A stretch of DNA of 64,000 nt from an uncultured Aquimarina sp. (GCA_947492105.1 CANLMN010000005.1:1-64000), one strand, 5' to 3'; counted from the stretch's first letter, positions 19,009 through 28,648 are shown. Numbers and translations are program-made. Notes: a model not told the origin generated them from the letters alone.

Positions 19009-20820
19009 ATGAGCACAGAATCCATAAACAAAGACTTATTAAGAGGAGGCCAATTCCTTGTCAAAGAAACCAAAGCCGAAGATGTATTTACGCCAGAAGA
19101 TTTTTCTGAAGAGCAAAAAATGATGCGCGATAGTACCAAAGAATTTGTAGATCGCGAATTATGGGCTCATTGGGAACGTTTTGAACAAAAAGATTATGCT
19201 TTTACCGAAGCGTGTATGCGCAAAGCGGGAGAACTTGGATTACTTGGTGTAGCCGTTCCCGAGTCTTATGATGGACTTGGAATGGGATTTGTCTCTACCA
19301 TGTTGGTTTGTGATTATATTTCTGGTACTAGCGGCTCTTTTAGTACTGCATTTGGCGCACATACAGGTATTGGTACTATGCCCATAACCCTTTATGGCAA
19401 CGAAGAACAAAAGAAAAAATACGTCCCAAAACTCGCTACTGGTGAGTGGTTTGGTGCTTATTGCTTGACCGAACCTGGAGCTGGATCTGACGCCAATTCA
19501 GGTAAAACCAAAGCGGTGTTATCGGATGATGGAAAATACTATTCGATCTCTGGTCAAAAAATGTGGATATCTAATGCGGGATTTTGTAATGTCTTTATTG
19601 TTTTTGCACGTATTGAGGATGACAAAAATATAACCGGATTTATTGTAGAAAATGATCCTTCGAATGGAATTACACTTGGGGATGAGGAGAAAAAATTAGG
19701 AATCCACTCCTCCTCTACTCGCCAAGTATTTTTTAGCGATACCAAAGTACCTGTAGAAAATATGCTTTCTGAGCGTGGTAATGGATTCAAAATTGCAATG
19801 AATGCCCTCAATGTAGGTCGTATCAAACTTGCTGCTGCTTGCCTAGATGCGGGACGTCGTGTTTTGGGTGAAGCTACCAAATATGCAAATGAGCGAATCC
19901 AGTTCAAGACACCTATCATGAATTTTGGAGCAATAAAATCCAAAATTGCAGAGATGGCAACTGACACATACGTTGATGAATCTGCCTGCTATCGTGCTGC
20001 AAAAAATATAGAAGATCGTATCGCTATCCGTCAAGCACAAGGTAACACACATCAAGAAGCAGAACTTAAAGGCGTAGAAGAGTATGCGATTGAGTGCTCT
20101 ATCCTCAAAGTTGCAGTGTCAGAGGATATCCAAAATATCACAGACGAAGGAATTCAAATTTTTGGTGGAATGGGATTTTCTGCAGATACACCTATGGAGT
20201 CGGCATGGAGAGATGCACGTATTGCTCGTATTTATGAAGGAACTAATGAGATCAATCGAATGCTCACCGTAGGAATGCTTGTCAAAAAAGCAATGAAAGG
20301 TCATGTTGATTTACTGGGCCCTGCAATGGCTGTAGCTGATGAACTTACAGGTATCCCTTCTTTTGACACTCCAGATTATTCCGTGTTATTTTCTGAAGAA
20401 AAAGAACTTGTCAAAAAATTAAAGAAAGTATTCTTGATGGTCGCTGGTGCAGCAATGCAAAAATTTGGTCCGCAATTAGAAGAACATCAACAATTATTGA
20501 TATCCGCATCAGATATCTTAATTGAAATCTATATGGCAGAATCGGCTATCTTGAGAACCGAAAAAAATGCAAATCGCTATGGAGAAACTTCGCAAGAAAT
20601 TCAAATAGCCATGTCGCAACTATACCTATACAATGCTGTAGATATCGTCATCAAAAAAGCAAAAGAAGCAATTGTTTCCTTTGCCGAAGGGGATGAACAA
20701 CGAATGATGCTAATGGGGCTAAAACGTTTTACCAAATATGCCAACCAACCTAATGTTGTCAACTTACGGGTTAAAATTGCGGATAAAGTAGCTGCCGAAA
20801 ATGGATATTTTATTAGCTAA
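19009..20820 (+). CDS. Acyl-CoA dehydrogenase
   Basis: A 603-residue FAD-dependent enzyme catalysing the first, oxidative step of beta-oxidation. The N-terminal helical domain is followed by YCLTEPGAGSDANSGKTKA (FAD/substrate-binding beta-domain), KMWISNAGF, and the C-terminal helical domain with QIFGGMGFSADTPMES and ARIYEGTNEINR. About 170 extra C-terminal residues beyond the classical 380-residue core resemble the VLCAD/ACAD9-like long form. The ATG at 19009 is preferred to 18964, because MSTESINKDLLRGGQFL starts the conserved sequence. It is the last gene of the operon; a strong hairpin terminator follows at 21079. Confidence 0.93.
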   Translation: MSTESINKDLLRGGQFLVKETKAEDVFTPEDFSEEQKMMRDSTKEFVDRELWAHWERFEQKDYAFTEACMRKAGELGLLGVAVPESYDGLGMGFVSTMLVCDYISGTSGSFSTAFGAHTGIGTMPITLYGNEEQKKKYVPKLATGEWFGAYCLTEPGAGSDANSGKTKAVLSDDGKYYSISGQKMWISNAGFCNVFIVFARIEDDKNITGFIVENDPSNGITLGDEEKKLGIHSSSTRQVFFSDTKVPVENMLSERGNGFKIAMNALNVGRIKLAAACLDAGRRVLGEATKYANERIQFKTPIMNFGAIKSKIAEMATDTYVDESACYRAAKNIEDRIAIRQAQGNTHQEAELKGVEEYAIECSILKVAVSEDIQNITDEGIQIFGGMGFSADTPMESAWRDARIARIYEGTNEINRMLTVGMLVKKAMKGHVDLLGPAMAVADELTGIPSFDTPDYSVLFSEEKELVKKLKKVFLMVAGAAMQKFGPQLEEHQQLLISASDILIEIYMAESAILRTEKNANRYGETSQEIQIAMSQLYLYNAVDIVIKKAKEAIVSFAEGDEQRMMLMGLKRFTKYANQPNVVNLRVKIADKVAAENGYFIS

Positions 20821-20873
20821 CAAATAATTATACTTCTTTTCTCTGAAAAGAAGCTGAGAAACCGTTTATAATT

Positions 20874-21035
20874 ATACCTGTTAAAATGTAATTGTAGGCT
20901 AAAATAATTGAACTATTTTTCGCTAGCTTGAGCTATAAAATTCAAGTATAGCCTTGGTTACGATTTAATTTTATAGTGAAAAAATAGTAGAAAAAGAACC
21001 GAATTATTAGCCTGTAATTATTTTCTAAATGGTAT
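20874..21035 (-). repeat. Interspersed repeat, copy R2 (pure A type)
   Basis: A 162 bp element ending ATACC/GGTAT in intergenic DNA after the acyl-CoA dehydrogenase gene. Read on the minus strand it has the A-left arm (AATAATTACAGGCTAATAAT, CTACTATTTTTTCACTATAA), the core CGTAACCAAGGCTATACTT, and an A-right arm (TTTTATAGCTCAAGCTAGC, AAAAATAGTTC). The arms are largely complementary and could fold into one long hairpin. Confidence 0.88.
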
Positions 21036-21078
21036 TATAGATCTCCAATAAGGTCTACAAACGAGTTCTTTTGTATCC

Positions 21079-21140
21079 AAATACCGCTGATTATAGCACA
21101 TAGCTGATGTTATGTGCTATAATCAGCGGTATTTTTTTAT
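21079..21140 (+). terminator. Very strong hairpin terminator of the beta-oxidation operon
   Basis: A perfect 24 bp stem (21079-21102 with 21111-21134, loop GCTGATGT) is followed by a T run on the plus strand. The stem includes CCGCTGATTATAGCACATA. It lies 258 bases after the last gene of the operon, with repeat R2 in between, and separates it from the leftward tag genes. Confidence 0.85.
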
Positions 21141-21273
21141 ATAAAAAAAAGCAACATTATACACACTATTAGTAATGGTAAAATATTGCTTTTACTCTCA
21201 AAAATCGTTTTTTTCTACTGATACGCGACCACCTAGGTTTTGTATACCATTTTTGAGACAATTTTTTATTAGA

Positions 21274-21736
21274 TTACGGAGTGTTTTGTAAAGATTTTAG
21301 CACCTCCATTGATATAGTCTCTGGCCGGATTAATTCTAATAGCTTTTTTAATGATTCTTTGTCTGACATTGGTCCGTTTGAAAGATGAGCATTCTCTGAC
21401 GTATCTCAGTAATAAATATCAATCCAATTAGCATCTTTGTAATTATACCAGTTAAAATATAATTGTAGACTAAAATATTTGAACTATTTTTCGCTAGTTT
21501 GAGCTATAAAATTCAAGCATAGCCTTAGCTACGATCTAATTTTTTAGCGAAAAAAATAGTAGAAAAAAACTGAATTATTAGCTTGGAATTATTTTTTAGA
21601 TGGTATTATACAATGTTTGACTGATAAACCCTTCCAAGTTTTCTAAGTCGGGAACCATTTCTTGGACGGCATCAACCATTTGTTTATCCGAAATATCAGG
21701 TTTTTCCTTCCATTTTACAATTTCTAATACACTCAT
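21274..21736 (-). pseudogene. Broken small gene (possibly ABM-like), split by repeat R3
   Basis: An ATG at 21736 overlaps the tag stop codon (ATGA) and opens MSVLEIVKWKEKPD..., which ends after 46 codons inside repeat R3. Beyond R3 the same strand continues in a compatible frame as YKDANWIDIYY, a TGA at 21408-21406 where Trp would fit, then DTSENAHLSNGPMSDKESL... and a stop at 21276-21274. Removing the repeat with one copy of the flanking TATAAT rejoins the frame to a protein of about 99 codons. Its size and pattern resemble the antibiotic-biosynthesis-monooxygenase (dimeric alpha-beta barrel) group, a tentative match. It was translationally coupled to tag. Confidence 0.75.
21445..21606 (-). 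repeat. Interspersed repeat, copy R3 (pure A type), inserted in a gene
   Basis: A 162 bp A-type copy with ATACC/GGTAT ends, in the same orientation as R2 410 bp away. On the minus strand both borders read TATAAT, giving a 6 bp direct repeat that could be a target duplication or include part of the ends. It interrupts the small gene downstream of tag, showing that this sequence inserts rather than merely marking gene ends. Confidence 0.88.
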
Positions 21737-22302
21737 TTCATATTCTTAATTTCGTTATATCTAAAACAGTCCACTGTATGGTCATTTACCATTCCTACTG
21801 CCTGCATAAAAGCATAGCAAGTAGTAGTCCCTATAAACTTGAATCCTTTTTTCTTTAGAGTCTTACTCATAAAATCAGAGATATCCGTTTTACTAGGAAC
21901 ATCCTCAATTTTTTCCCAAGCATTCTGAATAGGTTTCCCGTCTACAAAACCCCATATAAAATTAGAGAAACTCCCAAACTCCTTTTGAATTTCTAAAAAA
22001 GCTTTGGCATTTGTAATCACGGAGTTGATTTTTAGCTTATTTCTAATAATTCCGGGATCGCTCAGTAAAGCATCTATTTTTTTCTGGTCATAGGTAACAA
22101 TTTTGTCTGCTTCAAAATTGTCAAATACTTTTTTATAGTGTGCTCTTTTCACTAAAACAGTAAGCCAACTCAATCCTGCTTGAGCTCCTTCAAGTATTAA
22201 GAATTCAAATAATAATCTATCGTCATAAACTGGAACTCCCCATTCTGTGTCATGGTATTCTTCTTCAAGTTTATGTTTTGTTGCCCACGTACATTTTTTC
22301 AT
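21733..22302 (-). CDS. tag: DNA-3-methyladenine glycosylase I
   Basis: A 189-residue base-excision repair enzyme removing 3-methyladenine from alkylated DNA. The zinc snap ligands seen in E. coli Tag are all present: Cys4, His17 in YHDTEWG, and the C-terminal His and Cys in NDHTVDC. The helix-hairpin-helix region (DPGIIRNKLKI) and FIWGFVDGKP follow the family. The length is normal (about 187). Its stop overlaps the start of the broken small gene downstream. A Crp-like regulator gene lies upstream, separated by a palindromic terminator. Confidence 0.95.
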   Translation of the reverse strand: MKKCTWATKHKLEEEYHDTEWGVPVYDDRLLFEFLILEGAQAGLSWLTVLVKRAHYKKVFDNFEADKIVTYDQKKIDALLSDPGIIRNKLKINSVITNAKAFLEIQKEFGSFSNFIWGFVDGKPIQNAWEKIEDVPSKTDISDFMSKTLKKKGFKFIGTTTCYAFMQAVGMVNDHTVDCFRYNEIKNMK

Positions 22303-22362
22303 TTTGTTTGTAATCCTTTCTTAATTGTTTAGAAGATGTAAAGTTATAACGCATGGACTTTA

Positions 22363-22388
22363 AAAACCTTAATCTAGATTAAGGTTTT
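22363..22388 (-). terminator. 26 bp perfect palindrome across the crp-like stop codon
   Basis: A perfect 26 bp palindrome (half-site AAAACCTTAATCT, centre TCTAGA) runs through the last codons and the TAA of the regulator gene. It ends in TTTTT on the minus strand. It probably terminates the regulator transcript before tag; the stem has almost no loop. Confidence 0.6.
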
Positions 22389-22854
22389 CTATTTTTTTTC
22401 TTTTTATTGTGCTAAGTGCTTCAGGCGTAATTCCAAGATAAGAAGCAATCATTCGTTGCGGAACTCTCTGTATAATTTCTGGATACGTTTCTACAAAATG
22501 TTGGTAACGCTGAAGAGCTGTTGAGCTCATCATCATGATCACTCTATCCTGAAGAGCTTCTAAGCGATTAAGAATTTTTTGTAATTCTATTTTGTCTTCT
22601 TTTCCTTTTTCCAGAATATATACTTCAGAATCTTCAATAGCATCAATGAATAGCCTACAAGGTTGGTTAATCGCTGTGCTATCTGTCATAATCCAACCTT
22701 CGGGTGAAAAAAGAAAAACATGCTCTTTTCCTTTTTGATCTATCATATAACTACGCAGTAAACCAGATTTAACAATATAAATCTTAGTGTTCGATTCGCC
22801 TGTTCTTTGCAATATTTGTCCTTTTTTTATTTTGATTTCGTTCTGTTTTATCAT
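22369..22854 (-). CDS. Crp/Fnr-family transcriptional regulator (short type)
   Basis: A 161-residue protein with a cyclic-nucleotide-binding-like beta-roll (residues about 5-95; GESNTKIYIVKSGLLRSY and EHVFLFSPEGW). A helical linker and a compact C-terminal helix-turn-helix follow, with RMIASYLGITPEALSTIKRK the recognition region (Ser, Thr, Arg). These short Bacteroidota members usually lack a cAMP-binding Arg/Ser pair, and none is evident here, so the ligand is unknown. The ATG at 22854 is chosen because the beta-roll begins just after it; an upstream ATG at 22896 would add 14 unrelated residues. Confidence 0.85.
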   Translation of the reverse strand: MIKQNEIKIKKGQILQRTGESNTKIYIVKSGLLRSYMIDQKGKEHVFLFSPEGWIMTDSTAINQPCRLFIDAIEDSEVYILEKGKEDKIELQKILNRLEALQDRVIMMMSSTALQRYQHFVETYPEIIQRVPQRMIASYLGITPEALSTIKRKKIENLNLD

Positions 22855-23103
22855 TACATACAAAGAAAAATGTGTGCGCTGTTTGGTGCAAATCATTTGC
22901 GCATAGATCTCGCAGAAAAACTATCCGCCAAATAACATCATATACAGTGCGGTATGTGCTATTTTTTTACTTTACTTTTTCCAAAAGTAAAAAAATAAAA
23001 AGACAGTTATTCAGGTTGGATAATATTTTTAGATTTAACTTTTTAGGAACTACGTAGCGTTATAGAACCTACTTATCCATGTAAGATTTGCGGGTTGAGA
23101 GAA

Positions 23104-23493
23104 CTAAAATTCAAAACCCAGAATTGGTGAAGAAACATCTACTAAAGTCCCATCTGGATCTTTTAACAATAAACGTCTTTGTCCATAAAACATATCTGAA
23201 GGTTCGCTTACAATCTCAATTTTTTTCGATTCCGCTATTTTGAATATTTCATCTGCATTATCAACCACGAATGTTATATAAAACCCTTGTGGGTTATTTT
23301 GAAAATCTTTTGGCACCATTTTATTGGTTCTGTCGATTATACCTAATTCCAATTTTTGATCTTTTGAGATTAGGTGAACAAACCAGTCGCTCTCAAAATT
23401 TATATCAAAATCAAATAATTTTGTGTAAAAATCACAACTCTCCGTTAAACTATCCGAACAGATATTCGTCATAATTCTATTAATTGTCTTCAC
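23104..23493 (-). CDS. VOC (glyoxalase/bleomycin-resistance) family protein
   Basis: A 129-residue single vicinal-oxygen-chelate domain protein with beta-alpha-beta-beta-beta repeats. SLTESCDFYTKLFDFDIN opens the first unit, and GQRRLLLKDPDGTLVDVSSP closes the second with the typical DPDG turn. The start is GTG. Reaction and ligand cannot be told from sequence; a metal-ligand Glu is not clear in the last strand (VDV instead of VEL/IE), so a binding role is possible. It stands alone between the regulator and repeat R4. Confidence 0.82.
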   Translation of the reverse strand: MKTINRIMTNICSDSLTESCDFYTKLFDFDINFESDWFVHLISKDQKLELGIIDRTNKMVPKDFQNNPQGFYITFVVDNADEIFKIAESKKIEIVSEPSDMFYGQRRLLLKDPDGTLVDVSSPILGFEF

Positions 23494-23839
23494 CTTTTTT
23501 CTTTTTTAGTTCAAATTCCAATAATCCCTTCGAATTCAGCACTACTTTGAGCTTTACATAATCACGAGGAAAAAAATTAATACTTCACGAAAATACTAAA
23601 TTTAATACTTTGAGTATCATTCATTGAAAATACACTTTCTTTTTGTTAAACTTAAAATCAAGAATAGATCTTATTGGCATTTTTTTAAAATCATTCCTTA
23701 GTGCTTAAAATCAAAATTTTTAACATATTTATTACTTTTATCAAAAAAAATAATTATCTTATTTATTAAAACTAAATTAAAAATGACATACATTATCAAA
23801 ACATTGTATAATTTTAACATTTAACAAGTATTTGGTCTA
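23494..23839. other. Intergenic region without recognisable gene
   Basis: An AT-rich spacer between a leftward VOC gene and repeat R4. I see no open frame with protein-like content, no terminator and no clear promoter box. Confidence 0.5.
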
Positions 23840-24001
23840 AAACCATTAAAAAAATAATTACGGACTAATAATTAGTTTCTTTTTCTACTATTTTTTCACT
23901 ATAAATCAACTACAGCCACGGCTATGCTTCAATTTTATAGTGCAAACTAGCAAAAAAATAGTTCAAATTGTTTTGGGCTACAAGCATATTCTAACTGGTC
24001 T
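23840..24001 (+). repeat. Interspersed repeat, copy R4 (A type), ahead of the T9SS protein gene
   Basis: A 162 bp A-type copy with slightly diverged ends (AAACC and GGTCT). Arm segments CTACTATTTTTTCACTATAA and TTTTATAGTGCAAACTAGC flank the core CTACAGCCACGGCTATGCTT. It ends 17 bases before the ATG at 24019, so it supplies most of that gene's leader or promoter. Confidence 0.85.
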
Positions 24002-24018
24002 AATAATATTTTAGCTAA

Positions 24019-27000
24019 ATGTTTAAAAAAACTACTCATACGTTCATTTTCATTTTTTATGTTTTTTTAAGTTTTTATGGATTTTCTCAGTTAAGTACCA
24101 CGCACTACATCCCTCCCCTAACAAGCGCTGAGTTCGGTAATGCCTATGTCGAAGATCAATATATTTATTTATCCACCCCAAGTACCGCTGATATTACCTA
24201 TACCATCGCAGCTGCTGGAGAATCATCTGCAAACTATATTACAGGAAGCATTTCCAATACTAACCCTAGAGAGATTTTGATTGCTAATGGAGATGGTCAA
24301 CTTTTTATTCCTTCTTCTGAGACAAGTCAGGTCATGAACAACGGTGGATACATTGTCACTGCAGATGCTCCCATTTATGTATCCGTTAGAGTCAATGCTG
24401 GTGGTGGAGCTCAGGCTGGAGCTTTGGTTAGCAAAGGCATTTCTGCCCTCGGAACCATTTTTAGAGTAGGAAGTTATACCAATGAAAATGCACAAAGCAA
24501 TTATCTTAATTTTGTCTCTGTAATGGCTACAGAAGATAATACACAGGTAACTTTTGGCGACTTACCATCTGGACTTGTGATCAAAAATTATACTGGAACT
24601 ACTCCAGTTACGATTACCTTAAATCAACATGAAAGTTACATTATAGCTACCAATAGTAGTACTAACATCGTAAACAGAGATGGACTCATTGGCTGCTTAG
24701 TAACGGCTACCAAACCTATTGCAGTAAACACTGGTTCTGCTAATGGAAGTTTTGACAATGGATCAGGACGAGATTATGGTATAGATCAAATAGCCGGTTT
24801 ATCTAAAGTAGGTAAAGAGTATATTTTTGTCAAAGGAAATGGGAGTAACAATTGGGAAAACATTTTGATCGTAGCACATACCGATAACACAAGTATTAGC
24901 ATAAATGGTAATCCACCTATCGCATCTATAAACGCTGGAGAATATTATCTTATAGAAGGAAATCAGTATAGCATTAATGAAAACATGTATGTCGCGACCT
25001 CAGAAGATGTTTTTGTATATCAAGGTACAGGCGCTACATCCGAAGCGAATCAAGGCTTATTTTTTGTTCCTCCATTGAGTTGTGAAACCAGAGGAAATAT
25101 TGACAATATTGCAACTATAGATAGGATTGGGAATACGGTTTACGCAGGAGGATTGTCGATAGTCTCCAGAGTTGGTGCTACTATTACGATTAACAACAGT
25201 GCACTCTCTAACTTTTCGGTGATTGGTCCAAATATGGTAACGGGCAACCCTGATTATGTCACCTACAAGGTCACCGGATTGAGTGGTACTGTATCTGTAC
25301 AAGGAAATGATGAATTGTATGTTGCATATTTTAATGTAAATGGAAATGCCACCTCTGGAGGATTTTATTCTGGATTCCCCTCGCCTCCATTGATAAACCT
25401 TAATACCGCATTTGCAACACTTGGTAATTGTATCCCCAATATTATATTAGAAGCTGCTAATAGTGAACTATTTGATAGCTTAGAATGGTTTTTTGATGAT
25501 ACATCCGGTTCCGGATTCCAAAGTTTGGGGTCTACTCCTAATATTACACCAAGCCAAGCCGGAGTATATAAATTATCCGGAAGAATAGCCTGTAATCCTA
25601 TCCCGATTGAATCACTCCCAATTCCTATAAGTTTATGTCCTGATGATAGAGATAATGATGGGATCATTGATAATATTGATATGGACAATGATAACGATGG
25701 TGTTCTTAACTGTCTTGAATCCTTGGGAGATGTCACTATCAATTTAGCCGATAGTAGGAACCCTACACTCGTGTTTCAGGATGCTACTACAAATAACGCA
25801 TTTGTTACAAGTACCTATACACAAAACAATGATTCTACTACAACAAACAGTTTTGTTGGAGACACTTCTGGGAACTTTACTAGTACTGTCTTGGCAGGAG
25901 TAAATTCTGAAAATGAATACACACTGAACTTTGCTAACGCTGTTAATATTAAATTTTCAGAAAACGCTACAATAGACTCCAACACTTCTGAGAAAGGAAT
26001 ATTTATCGTCAAAATTTTACCCGCAAGTAAAAACATCACCTTAGTCGATCCCCATAATCACTTATTGGTAGACACCAATTTTGATGGTGTTTTTGAAGTA
26101 GGTATCAAGCAAGTTTCGGGTTCAGAAATTCATTTCAAAATAAATCCCAACGCAACTGGCACTACATCCTATGATTTTTTTGCAAATCAAATTGATAGTT
26201 TTACATTGACCCACCGTGTTTCAAATACCACGATGTCTTCGGTATTTAATGGAATCGTAGGACTTACATGCTTCGATAAAGATACGGATAATGACACTAT
26301 TTATGATGCATATGATCTTGATAGTGAAAATGATGGTATCCCCGATTTTGTAGAAAACCAAGGTGTATTCCTACCGCTCTCTGGGATAGATATAGACCTT
26401 AATGGTTTGGATGATATTTATAACATCACGCAGAGCCCCATCGATACAGATGGAGACGGAATCCTTGACATTTACGATTTGGATAGTGATAATGATGGCA
26501 TTACTGATCTTCTTGAAACAGGGATGTTGGGCATTCTTCTAGATCATAATCTAGATGGTATTGAAGATGGCTCCAACGTTGGTACAAATGGTTGGGTTGA
26601 TGCTGCAGAAAGCACTCCTGATAGTAATACTCTAGGTTTTTTGTTGAATAACCCCGATAATGACTCCTCATTCTCCTATATCGATGCTGATAGCGATGGT
26701 GATGGCTGCAGTGATGTTCTAGAAGCTGGTTTCTCCGATGCTAATATGGACACTTACCTAGGGGATAGACCACCTAGAGTAAATGCCTTTGGTTTGGTCA
26801 CTAATGCCACTGATGGTTATTCTATTCCTAATGCAGATTACATAACAGAAGGATCAATCACCATATCGGAGCAACCAATAGATACAGCTGTTTGCCTTCA
26901 CAATAGCACTACATTATCTATTTCATTATCCACTCCTTTTGATAATCTACAATGGCAATTAAGTACAGATAGAGGTGCTAGTTGGTCTGATGTTATGAAT

Positions 27001-28584
27001 TCTTCTAATATTTATAGCGGAGCGACAACAACAACACTCACCATTGCTAATACACCAAGTAATTTTGATCATAATTATTACAGAGCACTTATAGAACGAA
27101 ATGGAAATAGCTGTGGATTATATTCTGAAATAGCTGTTTTAACAGTACAGCCGCAACCAATTATAAGTTCATCTGTTACACTTACACAATGTGATGATGA
27201 TGATCCAATTACTATTGGTTTTAGCTTCTTTAACCTTATAGAAGCTAATGACAAAATTTCTGCAAATGCAGCAAACGAAAGTTTCTTCTATTATACAACA
27301 GAGGCTGCTGCCCAAGAAGGAGATCTTTCTAGTCCCGAGTTTATCCCTAACATAACAGCATTTGAGAACAGTACTATGAATAGTGATCAAATATGGGCAC
27401 GAGTTGAAAACACACTCGGTTGTTTTTCCATATCTCAAATACAACTAAGCATTTCTTCTACAGCAATACTTACCAACATTTTAGAGCAAACACTTAATCA
27501 ATGTGATGATTTTCTGGACCGCAATGGAAATGATAATGGAAATAACAATGATCGTGATGGCATTGCTCAATTTGATTTTAGCACTGTAGATAAAATTATT
27601 AAACAAGAGTTTATTCGCTTAGGTCAAGATGCTTTAATTCCTAGATACTTTAGAAACAAAACCGATGCTTTGGCAGAAGAAAATGAAATTATAGATATTT
27701 CAAATTATAGAAATATAGAAACCTCAAATTCACAATTAATCTATGTTCGTGTCGACAGCGCGATAGAAAATGATTGTTTAGGACTTAAGGGATTAATACG
27801 TATCAACGTAAACCCCTTGCCAGAGTTTGAGGTTGAAACCCCTAGACTTGTATGTACCTCGGATCCTACCTTTTCCATAGACCTTGAACCCATTGAGATT
27901 AACAATCAAGAAGCTTTTAACTATGAATGGCGTAGAACAAGTCCAGATAATACCGTCTCTAATCAATTTATATCAAACAACAGGATACTTACCGCAACAC
28001 TTCCTGGAAAGTATACTATTACGCTCACAAAAGCTGATGGAACTAGTTGTTCGAGATCCAAAAGCGTGAATGTACAATCATCAGAAGTAGCTACAATAAC
28101 TCAAAATGACGTTACAATTAACGACTTATCCAATAATAATACCGTCTATATTGCAACCACAAACCTCGGAATAGGCACTTATGATTATGCGCTCTTAGAA
28201 GCAGGAGGCACTATTATGAATTACCAAGACGAACCTTTTTTTGAGAATGTAAATCCAGGATTTTATACGATTCATGTAAGAGATATGACCTGTGGTACTG
28301 CGACTCTCAATGTTTCTATATTAGGGCATCCCCGTTTTTTTACGCCCAATGGAGATGGCATCAATGATATATGGCAAATTAAAGGTCTGGACACTAGCTT
28401 GCAAACTGATACTGTGATATACATCTTTGATCGTTACGGAAAACTACTCAAACAAATGACCGGAACAGCTATAGGTTGGGACGGTGCCTATCTAGGGCAA
28501 TTATTACCAACGGATGATTATTGGTTCAAAATCTTGCTAGCAGACGGTAGAACCTACAGTGGACATTTTACCCTGAAACGATGA
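24019..28584 (+). CDS. Large T9SS type B surface protein with calcium-binding repeats
   Basis: A 1521-residue secreted protein. A signal peptide (1-23) leads to an IgGFc-binding-like N-terminal region (about 30-460) of the type often seen before gliding-motility-associated C-termini. From about 540 come clusters of Asp-rich thrombospondin-3-like calcium sites (DRDNDGIIDNIDMDNDNDG; DTDGDGILDIYDLDSDNDG; DADSDGDG). Immunoglobulin-like modules follow, with paired Cys. The last ~85 residues (FFTPNGDGINDIWQIKG ... YSGHFTLKR) are the CHU_C/type B sorting signal that directs export by type IX secretion and surface attachment. It is monocistronic. A role in adhesion or matrix binding is inferred. Confidence 0.92.
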   Translation: MFKKTTHTFIFIFYVFLSFYGFSQLSTTHYIPPLTSAEFGNAYVEDQYIYLSTPSTADITYTIAAAGESSANYITGSISNTNPREILIANGDGQLFIPSSETSQVMNNGGYIVTADAPIYVSVRVNAGGGAQAGALVSKGISALGTIFRVGSYTNENAQSNYLNFVSVMATEDNTQVTFGDLPSGLVIKNYTGTTPVTITLNQHESYIIATNSSTNIVNRDGLIGCLVTATKPIAVNTGSANGSFDNGSGRDYGIDQIAGLSKVGKEYIFVKGNGSNNWENILIVAHTDNTSISINGNPPIASINAGEYYLIEGNQYSINENMYVATSEDVFVYQGTGATSEANQGLFFVPPLSCETRGNIDNIATIDRIGNTVYAGGLSIVSRVGATITINNSALSNFSVIGPNMVTGNPDYVTYKVTGLSGTVSVQGNDELYVAYFNVNGNATSGGFYSGFPSPPLINLNTAFATLGNCIPNIILEAANSELFDSLEWFFDDTSGSGFQSLGSTPNITPSQAGVYKLSGRIACNPIPIESLPIPISLCPDDRDNDGIIDNIDMDNDNDGVLNCLESLGDVTINLADSRNPTLVFQDATTNNAFVTSTYTQNNDSTTTNSFVGDTSGNFTSTVLAGVNSENEYTLNFANAVNIKFSENATIDSNTSEKGIFIVKILPASKNITLVDPHNHLLVDTNFDGVFEVGIKQVSGSEIHFKINPNATGTTSYDFFANQIDSFTLTHRVSNTTMSSVFNGIVGLTCFDKDTDNDTIYDAYDLDSENDGIPDFVENQGVFLPLSGIDIDLNGLDDIYNITQSPIDTDGDGILDIYDLDSDNDGITDLLETGMLGILLDHNLDGIEDGSNVGTNGWVDAAESTPDSNTLGFLLNNPDNDSSFSYIDADSDGDGCSDVLEAGFSDANMDTYLGDRPPRVNAFGLVTNATDGYSIPNADYITEGSITISEQPIDTAVCLHNSTTLSISLSTPFDNLQWQLSTDRGASWSDVMNSSNIYSGATTTTLTIANTPSNFDHNYYRALIERNGNSCGLYSEIAVLTVQPQPIISSSVTLTQCDDDDPITIGFSFFNLIEANDKISANAANESFFYYTTEAAAQEGDLSSPEFIPNITAFENSTMNSDQIWARVENTLGCFSISQIQLSISSTAILTNILEQTLNQCDDFLDRNGNDNGNNNDRDGIAQFDFSTVDKIIKQEFIRLGQDALIPRYFRNKTDALAEENEIIDISNYRNIETSNSQLIYVRVDSAIENDCLGLKGLIRINVNPLPEFEVETPRLVCTSDPTFSIDLEPIEINNQEAFNYEWRRTSPDNTVSNQFISNNRILTATLPGKYTITLTKADGTSCSRSKSVNVQSSEVATITQNDVTINDLSNNNTVYIATTNLGIGTYDYALLEAGGTIMNYQDEPFFENVNPGFYTIHVRDMTCGTATLNVSILGHPRFFTPNGDGINDIWQIKGLDTSLQTDTVIYIFDRYGKLLKQMTGTAIGWDGAYLGQLLPTDDYWFKILLADGRTYSGHFTLKR

Positions 28585-28648
28585 TTCAATTTCAATTCCA
28601 AATTTTATCTAATATTCGATTTGATCGTAAATCCAATTTGGTAACTAC

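Noticed and set aside
21241-21262. TATACCATTTTTGAGACAATT as another repeat end
   Set aside because: Only about nine bases match the ATACCATTT end and nothing of the arms follows, so chance is as likely.
20821-21620. CRISPR-like array from repeated blocks
   Set aside because: The two similar blocks are 162 bp each with matching terminal inverted repeats, 410 bp apart; there are no short regular repeats and spacers.
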